A stretch of 14,212 nucleotides of DNA from an uncultured Dysgonomonas sp. (GCF_934668725.1 NZ_CAKUOF010000031.1:1-14212), one strand, 5' to 3'. Positions 7,750-14,135 are shown, counted from the first letter of the stretch. Translations and numbers: made by a program. The notes: generated by a model from the sequence alone, not told the origin.

Positions 7750-8574
7750 TTACCTCCTTATACCTTTTGATTTGTTATTAATATGCTGGTTATTCGATTG
7801 ACTCTTAGATTCAGCTTGTTCTTGTTCTCGTTCTTGCTTTTGTTTTTGAGCTTTTTCCCGTAAGAGTTTATCCAGTTTGGAGTAACTGAAACTACGGTCT
7901 ATATCCGAGCCTTTGAAAGTGATTTTATCTATCGTAAAAGATATTCCCTGCACCTCATTGGTCTGTCCTTTGTATTTATAGGAAATGCTTATACCTTTTT
8001 CTTTCAACAGCTTTTCAAGGTCAGTCCAATTAGTAGATTGGGATAAAGCATCCTTTACAGCATTGTAAACCTGATATTTGGTTTTATCCTTTCCTTTAAG
8101 TTTCTGCTGTTTTACGTTATCCTTTCCTTTACCATAGGTCAGACTATACTTATTTTTCAGTTTCTTACAAACTGCTTCATTTCTATAGCGATCGTTTTTA
8201 TCACTGATAACTTTTCCGTTATTGTCGATACGGTTATAAACCAGATGAACATGAGGATTATCATTATCGAAGTGTCGGACTACAATATATTGAGTATCTT
8301 TTATTCCCATATTCTCCATATATTCTTTGGCTAAAGTTACCATTGCTCCATCAGTAAGCCTTTCTTTATCATCGGGCAGATAGCTTAATGATATATGCCC
8401 GACAGGATGCTTTATCTTGGGTTTCATCAGCCGTTGGGTATGGAAGCTCTGTATAATACTTTTTACATCACTTAGTAACACACCATCGGCAGTCAATAGT
8501 TTTGCATCTTGCTTATTCATTACATAATTGACGCATCCTTTAAATGCTGCTCTTTTCATAACTTTTCCAATCAT
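7750..8574 (-). CDS. mobA: HUH relaxase (mobilization nuclease)
   Basis: This 274-residue protein nicks the element's DNA at oriT and leads the cut strand into the recipient. The candidate catalytic tyrosine is Tyr17 in CVNYVMNK. GHISLSYLP (59-67) is motif II-like, and HFDNDNPHVHLVYNR (101-115) holds the three metal-binding histidines His101, His108 and His110. This is the Relaxase/MobP family common in Bacteroides mobilizable elements. The Lys/Gln/Glu-rich C terminus (about 240-274) lacks a helicase or primase domain, so it is a short relaxase. The ATG at 8574 lies inside the end of the MobC-like gene (35-base overlap), consistent with an operon. The symbol is given by family use and is not element-specific. 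Confidence 0.92.
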   Translation of the reverse strand: MIGKVMKRAAFKGCVNYVMNKQDAKLLTADGVLLSDVKSIIQSFHTQRLMKPKIKHPVGHISLSYLPDDKERLTDGAMVTLAKEYMENMGIKDTQYIVVRHFDNDNPHVHLVYNRIDNNGKVISDKNDRYRNEAVCKKLKNKYSLTYGKGKDNVKQQKLKGKDKTKYQVYNAVKDALSQSTNWTDLEKLLKEKGISISYKYKGQTNEVQGISFTIDKITFKGSDIDRSFSYSKLDKLLREKAQKQKQEREQEQAESKSQSNNQHINNKSKGIRR

Positions 8575-8908
8575 TAGAGAGTTGATTAATAATACTTACT
8601 ATTATAACCCGAAGATTAATCACATCAGAAGCGACATTTTTGAATCCTTCCCTGTTGGCTGTACGAGCCAATTGATTCAGGTTGTTTGCTTCTCCCGAGA
8701 GTTTACGAAGTATATCCGCATCGGATTTACTTATACGCTGTACAACTTTTCCAGTTAGTAAAACTGAACGGACAAATTTACTAAGGCTTACACCTGCATC
8801 TTTTGCCCTTTTCTTTAAAGCCATATGTTCAATACCCGAAATTCGGGCACTAATAACTTTCTCTTTTAGCTTCTTTTTAGCCGTATTTTTAGTTGAGATT
8901 TTCATCAT
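8540..8908 (-). CDS. mobC: MobC-like relaxosome accessory protein
   Basis: This is a 122-residue basic protein. The N-terminal half has a ribbon-helix-helix-like pattern (VISARISGIEHMALKKRA, then GVSLSKFVRSVLL). It is followed by the family hallmark EANNLNQLARTAN (about 73-85), seen in the bacterial mobilization protein MobC family. Such proteins bind oriT, open the nick region and help load the relaxase. Two ATG codons lie in tandem (8908 and 8905). It is the first gene of the mobilization operon, directly downstream of the hairpin-rich probable oriT, and it overlaps the relaxase gene by 35 bases. Confidence 0.88.
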   Translation of the reverse strand: MMKISTKNTAKKKLKEKVISARISGIEHMALKKRAKDAGVSLSKFVRSVLLTGKVVQRISKSDADILRKLSGEANNLNQLARTANREGFKNVASDVINLRVIIVSIINQLSNDWKSYEKSSI

Positions 8909-8971
8909 AATATGAACTAAATTTTAATTAATTCTCCTCTTAAAACTGCGACCAACGGGAGCGGTTTTCCC

Positions 8972-8988
8972 CTCCGCCAAAGGCGGAG
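8972..8988. repeat. oriT hairpin 1
   Basis: CTCCGCC and GGCGGAG form a perfect 7-bp stem around an AAA loop. It directly abuts the next dyad, sharing its last G. Confidence 0.7.
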
Positions 8989-9023
8989 CAAGGTAGGAAA
9001 TGTATACATTTCCATAACCTTGC
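8988..9023. repeat. oriT long dyad with 18-bp palindrome
   Basis: GGAAATGTATACATTTCC (8996-9013) is a perfect palindrome. It is flanked by GCAAGGT (8988-8994) and ACCTTGC (9017-9023), which extend the stem across a small asymmetric bulge. It may be the binding site of MobC or of the upstream HTH protein, or an extrusion structure at oriT. Confidence 0.7.
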
Positions 9024-9179
9024 CACACGCTTTCGATAAGGGATTCACTTCCGTTTGGAATTGCAGAATATTCAAATACCAATACACAAAACTGAGGACT
9101 TTAGCTGGGATGATTTACCGACTAAACCACCCAAACCAAACACCAACAACTCATCGGTCGGGGATCGCCCTCGCGGCAA

Positions 9180-9199
9180 GGGGGGAGACCACTCCTCCC
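9180..9199. repeat. oriT GC hairpin 2
   Basis: GGGGGGAG (9180-9187) pairs with CTCCTCCC (9192-9199) around an ACCA loop, with one G-T pair. This is the strongest GC stem of the element and lies 18 bases from the end of the HTH gene, so it could also act in transcription termination there, though no T run follows on the minus strand. Confidence 0.6.
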
Positions 9200-9216
9200 G
9201 ACGAGCGAAACAGTGG

Positions 9217-9492
9217 CTATCTTCTCTGCTTTTTACTATCCAACATTTTATTCACATCTTCCAGTGAATAGAATATTGTACCGCCAATAAGTGTAAAAGG
9301 TATTTCTTTATTATTACGCATGGTTTGTAGTTTTCCATGCGAAACTCCGAGCAATTCCTTAATATCGGAAGAGCGTAACCATTTCTTTGGAGAGATAGAA
9401 GGTAAGGCTTTCTTTATCTCTTCAAACTCTTTTAAAACCTTTGCTTCAAATTCCTTGAAGTCTTCATACGTTAAAATCTGTGACATATTCAA
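9217..9492 (-). CDS. Excisionase-like helix-turn-helix protein
   Basis: This small protein has 91 residues, or 89 from the second ATG at 9486. An N-terminal helix rich in Lys and Glu (about 8-30) is followed by a MerR/excisionase-type winged HTH (about 36-85): WLRSSDIKELLGVSHGKL, then FTLIGGTIFYSLEDVNKML. Such proteins are found in many Bacteroidota mobile elements, where they bend DNA for excision or regulate excision and transfer genes. It lies just upstream of the probable oriT and mobC on the same strand. A near-palindrome about 80 bases upstream of its start may be its operator. Excisionase activity is a family-based inference; it may instead act only as a regulator. Confidence 0.75.
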   Translation of the reverse strand: MNMSQILTYEDFKEFEAKVLKEFEEIKKALPSISPKKWLRSSDIKELLGVSHGKLQTMRNNKEIPFTLIGGTIFYSLEDVNKMLDSKKQRR

Positions 9493-9569
9493 TTATTTTA
9501 AATGAAACATGCCACGAAAAAATAAAAATGTGTTTGAAAAAATTGTTGACCAGAATAAACTACTTTAGT

Positions 9570-9585
9570 CTACACTGTAAATCAG
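9570..9585 (-). promoter_or_regulatory. Candidate operator upstream of HTH gene
   Basis: On the minus strand CTGATTTACAGTGT (9585-9572) contains TTTACAGTGTAgA, a near-perfect palindrome of the form TTTACANTGTAAA. The same 14-mer with one change occurs at 146-159 in the left end of the element. Repetition at two control regions suggests a protein-binding site, perhaps for the HTH protein encoded next door. Confidence 0.35.
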
Positions 9586-9600
9586 GATAATAAATATGGC

Positions 9601-10338
9601 TTAATTTTTATCGAAATCTATATTATTGAGTTTATTCAATAAATCACTGTATGCGGATTTAGCTAAGAAAGGGTCATTTTTGAATCGGCTATAGCTCTTA
9701 TAGAATGAAGTTGTATTTGTCTCTTTACCAGAGATGGTTATCTGTGAAGATATGCGTCTGATGAAATCTTTTTCTGCGATTGATAACTTTAAATTATCAG
9801 ACAGAATCAGAGCTGCAATCAAAGCCGTTAATTCGCTTTGTGTTATTTCGGACAGATCTGCAATTGCGGTTGTTGTAATCTGTATTTCAGAAGAAAAAGC
9901 TTCTTCTAAAATTTCAGGGAGTTTTCCCTGAGCCTCTGATTTATTCATCCATTGCAAATAAGTTAAGCAGTTGTCTTTATCATATATAAAATCCCTGCTA
10001 ATTACCCAATAAGGTAAAAATACGATTGTGGATAGGCATGAGATTGTGAATAATAACCAACCCTCTAACAGAAAGCAAATAGCAGCCACAATAATAGCTA
10101 CTATTATAAGGGGTAGTGATATCGTGCGAAGGTTTATTAGTTTGGAGTATCTTAATATCCGCTTTTTAGTTCTTTCTTTTTCACCAGTCCAAATATGGGT
10201 AAAGTATTTTTCATCTTTACTTTTAGAATCATCTTTGATTCGTTGATAGAAAATTTTCTGTTTTCCACTGAAGGAACTGTCAAAAGCACCTAAGTAATCA
10301 AAAAAGATATCCCATTGATATTTGAAATTTGTTTTCAT
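9601..10338 (-). CDS. Two-TM membrane protein of unknown function
   Basis: This 245-residue protein has a basic cytoplasmic N-terminal part (about 1-68) and two close hydrophobic segments (about 71-91 and 93-113) that form a hairpin with a very short turn. A soluble helical domain follows (about 140-215), with an Ile/Leu/Ala-rich core (ELTALIAALILSDN). No catalytic motif is seen and I do not recognise a family. It stands alone, 61 bases after the nucleotidyltransferase gene and 108 bases before the HTH gene, all on the same strand. The layout of a membrane hairpin with a cytosolic sensor-like domain would fit an effector or signalling protein, but this is speculation. Confidence 0.65.
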   Translation of the reverse strand: MKTNFKYQWDIFFDYLGAFDSSFSGKQKIFYQRIKDDSKSKDEKYFTHIWTGEKERTKKRILRYSKLINLRTISLPLIIVAIIVAAICFLLEGWLLFTISCLSTIVFLPYWVISRDFIYDKDNCLTYLQWMNKSEAQGKLPEILEEAFSSEIQITTTAIADLSEITQSELTALIAALILSDNLKLSIAEKDFIRRISSQITISGKETNTTSFYKSYSRFKNDPFLAKSAYSDLLNKLNNIDFDKN

Positions 10339-10399
10339 AGTCTATCTAGCTAATAATAAGTGGCTACAACAAGCTAATTTACGATAATTCTCGTTATAA

Positions 10400-10987
10400 T
10401 TATGGTATCCAATCAATAATTCTATTATCGGGTTGCTCTTGTTTCCATTTTATAAAATCGTCATAATCTGTTATTCCATATCCGATTACTGCTTGATAAT
10501 ATTCTATACCCATAATCTTAAAAGAGTCTGGTGTCAAATATTTCAATTTTAAAATGGCATCCTTTGTTTGAGGTGTTAACACAGCCATTATCCGTTCGGC
10601 TACATTTTCAAAATAACCGTCGTAATGTGAACCTCTGAGTATATGGATCATATCTATTTGCCATGTTTCACCATCAGTCTCCTGATACCATGCATGCCAT
10701 TCTATACATTTTTCGTCTGTATCTATCAGGTTGGTATAATCTATTTCTTTAATACAGGGATTAAGTGCCAGTTTCGCGATAGCTTTAAAGCTGTTAGTGA
10801 TATCTAATGAATCGGTATAGATATGAAAATCAATATCCCTGTGCTTCATGAGTAACCCCATTTTGGTAGAACCTACACGGTTAATTGTAGCTCCGACTGA
10901 TTCCCATATATTTACTATATTCAGATTCTCTACTATCTTTTCTGCTTTTGCCTGATTTCTTTCTGCTATCTCTAAATAGTTTTCCAT
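10400..10987 (-). CDS. Nucleotidyltransferase-fold protein of unknown substrate
   Basis: This 195-residue protein shows the Pol-beta-type nucleotidyltransferase pattern. GST (39-41) is followed by KHRDIDFHIY (48-57), which supplies Asp51 and Asp53, and WQIDMIHI (109-116) gives the third acidic residue, Asp112. All three catalytic carboxylates are therefore in place, which suggests an active enzyme that moves a nucleotide to a protein, RNA or small molecule. The C terminus (about 140-195) is helical with many aromatic residues. It begins 6 bases after the ATPase stop and is surely cotranscribed with it. Close relatives may be annotated under misleading names; I infer function only from the motif pattern. 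It is unrelated by eye to the nucleotidyltransferase-HEPN fusion elsewhere in the element. Confidence 0.65.
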   Translation of the reverse strand: MENYLEIAERNQAKAEKIVENLNIVNIWESVGATINRVGSTKMGLLMKHRDIDFHIYTDSLDITNSFKAIAKLALNPCIKEIDYTNLIDTDEKCIEWHAWYQETDGETWQIDMIHILRGSHYDGYFENVAERIMAVLTPQTKDAILKLKYLTPDSFKIMGIEYYQAVIGYGITDYDDFIKWKQEQPDNRIIDWIP

Positions 10988-10993
10988 TTTTGA

Positions 10994-12307
10994 CTAATTT
11001 TTTAATTCGAGATAACCTGTCAATTCATTGATACCATATAAAGGTAAGTTTGTTAACCATGTTTCTTCTCTGAAATCTGACATCGAAGTCCGTATAGCTA
11101 TTTTGGATTTATTCTTTTCGACAAAAGCCCGTAAGCTTTTTGCTTGAAGGTTTTCGGCTGCTTTTACTTCTATCGGGACAACCTCATTTTTGTACTGTAT
11201 AAGTAAATCTATCTCTCCATCTGATTTTTCCGACGACCAATAGAAAATTGAGATTTCCGCATCTGTAACCAATTGTTGCAAAACATACTGTTCGGTTAAA
11301 GCTCCTTTAAACTCGGTAAAAATCAGATTACCATCAAGCAAGGTTTTCACATCAAGGTTTGCCATCGCTCCCAGCAAACCTATATCAAGCAGATACAGTT
11401 TAAAAGCTCCCATATCTTCATAGGCTTTCAATGGTAAGGCTGGTTTAGATACTCTATTGATTTTATGGATTAAACCACAATCCATTAACCAAGCTAAAGC
11501 TAATTCAAATTCTTTCGCTCTTGCTCCTTGTTTTATCAATCCGTAGATGAATTTTCGGTTTTCTTTTGATAATTGTGCAGGAACAGAATTCCAGACCATA
11601 CGAATTCGTGGAACGACATCTGTAGGGGCATGTTTTGAGAAATCCTGTTCGTATGAATTAAGTATTTGCTGCTGAACTTGACGTACTTCGCTAAAATCCT
11701 GATTAATTGCATAACTTGAAACAACTTCGGGCATACCTCCCACATAGTAATATTGCTTTAGTAGCTCTATATACTTTGTTTTAAAGGTGTTTATCATTAC
11801 CCACTGTTGAGTCTGGATCAGATTATTCAAATCGTGCTCTCCTAATGCTTCTAAAAATTCAGTAAAACTTAGAGGATATAAATCTAAAAATTCAACTTTA
11901 CCTACTGGAAAAGATGTATTTTCATGTAATGCAATTCCTAGCAAAGAACCTGCTGCTACAAGATGATATTCGGGAGCATTTTCTCTAAAATATTTCAACG
12001 AGGTTAAAGCTCTCTCTGCTTCTTGAATTTCATCAAATATAATCAGCGTTTTGTTTGGCTCTGGTTTTATTCCTGTTGCGATCTGGATAGCCAATAGAAT
12101 ACGTGGTATATCGAAATCGTTTAAGAACAATGTTTTTAGCTGCTGATTGTCTTCAAAATTTATATAGGCGAAATTCTCATATTCGGTTTTGGCAAATTCT
12201 TTCATCAGCCAAGTTTTGCCAACTTGACGAGCACCTCTTATAATAAGAGGTTTTCGTGTCTTTTTTTGTTTCCATTTCTGCAAGAAACTTAATGCTGTTC
12301 TTCTCAT
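10994..12307 (-). CDS. AAA family ATPase with DUF4143 C-terminal domain
   Basis: This 437-residue protein has an AAA_14-type ATPase domain: Walker A GARQVGKT (25-32), Walker B LIIFDE (88-93) and sensor-1 region VAAGSLLG (117-124). A DUF4143 region follows, with a nuclease-like fold: Glu339, EID (365-367) and IEVKA (379-383). The Asp367 and Glu380-x-Lys382 arrangement keeps the PD-(D/E)xK pattern, so DNA binding or cleavage is possible. The family is widespread, poorly understood and often mobile. Its promoter is woven into direct repeats (12332-12411), which hints at autorepression. It is the first gene of a two-gene unit with a nucleotidyltransferase-fold protein 6 bases downstream. Confidence 0.85.
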   Translation of the reverse strand: MRRTALSFLQKWKQKKTRKPLIIRGARQVGKTWLMKEFAKTEYENFAYINFEDNQQLKTLFLNDFDIPRILLAIQIATGIKPEPNKTLIIFDEIQEAERALTSLKYFRENAPEYHLVAAGSLLGIALHENTSFPVGKVEFLDLYPLSFTEFLEALGEHDLNNLIQTQQWVMINTFKTKYIELLKQYYYVGGMPEVVSSYAINQDFSEVRQVQQQILNSYEQDFSKHAPTDVVPRIRMVWNSVPAQLSKENRKFIYGLIKQGARAKEFELALAWLMDCGLIHKINRVSKPALPLKAYEDMGAFKLYLLDIGLLGAMANLDVKTLLDGNLIFTEFKGALTEQYVLQQLVTDAEISIFYWSSEKSDGEIDLLIQYKNEVVPIEVKAAENLQAKSLRAFVEKNKSKIAIRTSMSDFREETWLTNLPLYGINELTGYLELKN

Positions 12308-12331
12308 AAATTTGGTTATTTCTTCTCTGTT

Positions 12332-12411
12332 TACACTTTTACCCTATGACTTTATGAACAAATATACACTTTTACCCTATGACTTTATGCAAAGCAAGAC
12401 ACTTTTATATC
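12332..12411. repeat. 33-bp-period direct repeats over the ATPase promoter
   Basis: A 25-base unit occurs perfectly at 12332-12356 and 12365-12389; its core is ACACTTTTACCCTATGAC. A third, degenerate copy starts in register at 12399 and keeps ACACTTTTA before diverging. The 33-bp period equals about three helical turns, so bound proteins would lie on one DNA face. One copy fills the spacer between the -33 and -7 boxes and one lies just after the predicted transcription start, as expected for operators. Confidence 0.75.
12359..12393 (-). promoter_or_regulatory. Bacteroidota-type promoter of the ATPase gene
   Basis: On the minus strand TATATTTG (12366-12359) matches the -7 consensus TAnnTTTG exactly, with TTTG (12393-12390) 23 bases upstream as a possible -33 box. 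The spacing is a little long. The predicted leader to the ATG at 12307 is about 45 bases and contains one full repeat unit. Confidence 0.55.
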
Positions 12412-12485
12412 CCAAAGTTGTTTTTTATGAGTTTTACTTCTGCCATTTATTATTTGAAATAAGGCTATATGTGTATTGTTGTATG

Positions 12486-13700
12486 TTAGGCTTTTTTCTT
12501 TCTATTCTTGAAAGCAACCATTTCTTTAGCTATTTTCTCTTCAGTGACTTTTGCATATATCTGGGTTGTTCTAATCTGATTATGCCCTAGCATTTTACTC
12601 ACAGACTCTATTGACATACCATAGCTTAGGGCTAGGGTGGCGAACGAATGGCGCCCAACATGAAATGTAAGATTCTTCGTAATCTCTGCTAGATCAGCAA
12701 TTTCCTTCAAGTATGCGTTGACTTTCTGATTAGATGGTACTGGAATTATATAACCTGTCTTCTTAAAATACTCTTTTGTCTGGTATTTAGTTATAATCTC
12801 TTCTGAAATAGGCATTAATGGGACTTTAGATAATATATTTGTTTTGCCTCTGTTAATAAATATCCAATTTTGTCCATCAACTCCCTTTACTATATTTTCT
12901 TTCCGAAGTTGTTTAATATCTATATAAGCCAAACCTGAATAACAAGCCAGAATGAACGCATCCCGAATAATAGCTAATCGCTCTATCGAAATTTCTTTTT
13001 CATGAATTTTCAATACTTCTTCTTCGGTTAGATAACCTCTTTCAACTGGCTCAATTTTACAAGTAAATTTCCTGAATGGGTCTTTATCCAACCAATCATT
13101 TTTTACTGCAAGATTGACTATAGCTTTCAGGTTCTTAAGGTACTTCATACTCGTATTATGATTGCATTTTCTTGTGCGTTTAAAATATATCTCAAAGTCG
13201 GATATGAAATCATAACTCAATTCTGTGATAAGAATATCATCTTTCTTATACTTCTTCTTAAGAAAGGCTTCTATATGCCTCTTTGTGGTTTGGTAACGTG
13301 TGAGTGTTGCATCTGCATAACCATTGTCAACCAAATTAGAAATGTTTTGAATATATTTATCGCATAACCATAAAAGAGACTTGTCTGTAGTTTTGCGACC
13401 TCGCATCATATCGGCTATTTTCTGCGGAGTAATATTTTCAGACCTATCAATCAAGTAGTGATAGCATTCTCTCGCTTTGCTGCTGTAAGCATCTAATATG
13501 TTATTCACGCTCTTAGCAATAGGGGTATTTCCAATAGGTCTTCCGTTCAACCATTTCTTTTCTTCGATCCATTCTTTTGTAGAAAATTCGATACGCTTAC
13601 CATCTACTGTAATTCTCATATAGATAGGTAATTTACTTTCTTTGTCAGCTTTTTGTTTTTTGATAATAAAGCTTGTTCCAAATGTTTTTAGAGTTTCCAT
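12486..13700 (-). CDS. int: Tyrosine recombinase (integrase)
   Basis: This 404-residue enzyme would insert and excise the element at ssrA. It has an N-terminal arm-binding domain (about 1-95), a SAM-like core-binding domain (about 105-205) and a catalytic domain (about 220-395). Catalytic residues seen are Lys286 (beta-hairpin), His347 and Arg350 in HVGRHSFA, His373 in LGH and the nucleophile Tyr382 in TTQIYAK. The first arginine of the usual RKHRH set is replaced: box I reads CYSGLAYIDI with Ala258. Loss of Arg I is known in Bacteroides integrases such as IntDOT, so it does not imply inactivity. The gene lies next to the right attachment site and its upstream region holds the candidate arm sites, a standard layout for tRNA/tmRNA-targeting elements. 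Confidence 0.93.
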   Translation of the reverse strand: METLKTFGTSFIIKKQKADKESKLPIYMRITVDGKRIEFSTKEWIEEKKWLNGRPIGNTPIAKSVNNILDAYSSKARECYHYLIDRSENITPQKIADMMRGRKTTDKSLLWLCDKYIQNISNLVDNGYADATLTRYQTTKRHIEAFLKKKYKKDDILITELSYDFISDFEIYFKRTRKCNHNTSMKYLKNLKAIVNLAVKNDWLDKDPFRKFTCKIEPVERGYLTEEEVLKIHEKEISIERLAIIRDAFILACYSGLAYIDIKQLRKENIVKGVDGQNWIFINRGKTNILSKVPLMPISEEIITKYQTKEYFKKTGYIIPVPSNQKVNAYLKEIADLAEITKNLTFHVGRHSFATLALSYGMSIESVSKMLGHNQIRTTQIYAKVTEEKIAKEMVAFKNRKKKA

Positions 13701-13706
13701 TATGCA

Positions 13707-13719
13707 AATCCGTTTAAAT
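13707..13719. repeat. 13-bp inverted repeat, integrase-proximal half
   Basis: AATCCGTTTAAAT is the exact reverse complement of 14051-14063. This half lies 7 to 19 bases before the integrase ATG, so a protein bound here could repress integrase, while the other half sits near the attachment site. The distance of about 340 bases makes a hairpin unlikely and a pair of protein-binding sites more likely. Confidence 0.5.
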
Positions 13720-13748
13720 TAATACTTATAAATCCATTCTGATATATT

Positions 13749-13770
13749 TTGATAATTTTCTAATTATCAA
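13749..13770. repeat. AT-rich stem-loop upstream of integrase
   Basis: TTGATAATT (13749-13757) and AATTATCAA (13762-13770) form a perfect 9-bp stem with a TTCT loop. It is too AT-rich for a good terminator and lies about 50 bases upstream of the integrase start, so an operator or bending site is more likely. Confidence 0.4.
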
Positions 13771-13906
13771 CTAATTAAATCTAAGTATTATATCTAAAAA
13801 ACAAGAATTGAACTGTCAATTTATCAAGGTGTTAGCTTTTTTATCAGAATGAATTTTTAAGTGTTTTGAACTGCTTTATTATAGGATAGGTAAAACACAT
13901 CAAAAA

Positions 13907-13915
13907 AGGTCACCT
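13907..13915. promoter_or_regulatory. AGGTNACCT arm-site candidate (right 1)
   Basis: AGGTCACCT lies in the longer string AAAAAAGGTCACCTA (13902-13916), whose exact reverse complement occurs at 13995-14009. The pair forms a 15-bp inverted repeat about 80 bases apart. Confidence 0.5.
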
Positions 13916-13995
13916 ATCTGATATAAAACAGTCTGTTTTTCACTAAAAGCCAAACATTGTTAAACTTTTGTTTTATAGACTATTAAATACCTCCT

Positions 13996-14004
13996 AGGTG
14001 ACCT
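13996..14004. promoter_or_regulatory. AGGTNACCT arm-site candidate (right 2, inverted)
   Basis: AGGTGACCT is the inverted copy of the motif. It sits within 13995-14009, the reverse complement of 13902-13916. Confidence 0.5.
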
Positions 14005-14020
14005 TTTTTAATTTTTTCTC

Positions 14021-14041
14021 AGGTCACCTTAAAGGTCACCT
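14021..14041. promoter_or_regulatory. Tandem AGGTNACCT arm-site candidates (right 3 and 4)
   Basis: Two copies of AGGTCACCT (14021-14029 and 14033-14041) lie in the same orientation, 12 bp apart, about 95 bases from the right attachment repeat. Tandem spacing near one helical turn is common for arm sites bound cooperatively. Confidence 0.55.
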
Positions 14042-14050
14042 GAAATATGG

Positions 14051-14063
14051 ATTTAAACGGATT
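14051..14063. repeat. 13-bp inverted repeat, att-proximal half
   Basis: ATTTAAACGGATT is the exact reverse complement of 13707-13719 in front of the integrase gene. It lies between the tandem arm motifs and the ssrA terminator. Confidence 0.5.
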
Positions 14064-14086
14064 ATTATGGATTGCTTAAAAAAGAA

Positions 14087-14119
14087 AAATCCGTATAAAT
14101 CAGATGTTTATACGGATTT
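14087..14119 (-). terminator. Active ssrA terminator supplied by the element
   Basis: AAATCCGTATAAA (14087-14099) pairs with TTTATACGGATTT (14107-14119) around a 7-nt loop, followed on the minus strand by a T-rich run. It stands directly downstream of ssrA and would now end tmRNA transcription. The sequence resembles the displaced hairpin at 11-35 (about three quarters identical by eye over 65 bases), but it lies inside the element boundary. Confidence 0.8.
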
Positions 14120-14135
14120 GGATTCTTTTGAATTC

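Larger units (their letters stand above)
8909..9216. other. Probable origin of transfer (oriT) region
   Basis: These 308 non-coding bases between the HTH gene and mobC are much richer in GC than the rest of the element and packed with inverted repeats. They include a 7-bp stem (8972-8988), a long dyad centred on an 18-bp palindrome (8988-9023) and an 8-bp GC hairpin (9180-9199). A further pair, GTCGGG (9157-9162) and CCCGAC (9197-9202), could form an alternative stem. Position upstream of mobC and relaxase, absence of a gene and dense dyads all fit an oriT. I cannot name the nick site from sequence alone. Confidence 0.65.
13701..14086. other. Right-end non-coding arm region (attP arm)
   Basis: These 386 AT-rich bases between the integrase start and the ssrA terminator hold no gene that I can support. 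They contain a 9-bp stem-loop (13749-13770), four AGGTNACCT motifs, a 13-bp inverted repeat whose halves lie at the two edges (13707-13719 and 14051-14063), the decamer TGTTTTGAAC (13862-13871) shared with the left end, and TATGGATT twice, 20 bp apart (14047, 14067). The integrase promoter must also lie here, but I find no clear TAnnTTTG box. Confidence 0.6.

Noticed and set aside
8528..8915. Plus-strand frames opposite mobC and the relaxase start
   Set aside because: They are antisense shadows of two well-supported genes, and the products lack any family likeness.
9020..9271. Plus-strand open frames across the oriT region
   Set aside because: They exist because the region is GC-rich with few stops. 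Their products are low-complexity and overlap both the hairpins and the HTH gene.
12332..12411. CRISPR array
   Set aside because: Only two perfect units and one partial one, with spacers of 8-9 bases. That is far too short for CRISPR spacers, and no cas genes are present.
12332..12411. Plasmid-type replication iterons
   Set aside because: No replication initiator gene is present. The repeats overlap a promoter, so an operator role is more likely.
12312..12590. Plus-strand frame covering the 33-bp repeats and the integrase end
   Set aside because: It is a shadow across a promoter and the 3' end of the integrase. Its repeated peptide only reflects the DNA repeat.
12486..13700. Inactive integrase because Arg I is missing
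   Set aside because: Replacement of Arg I is a known feature of Bacteroides integrases, and all other catalytic residues are present.
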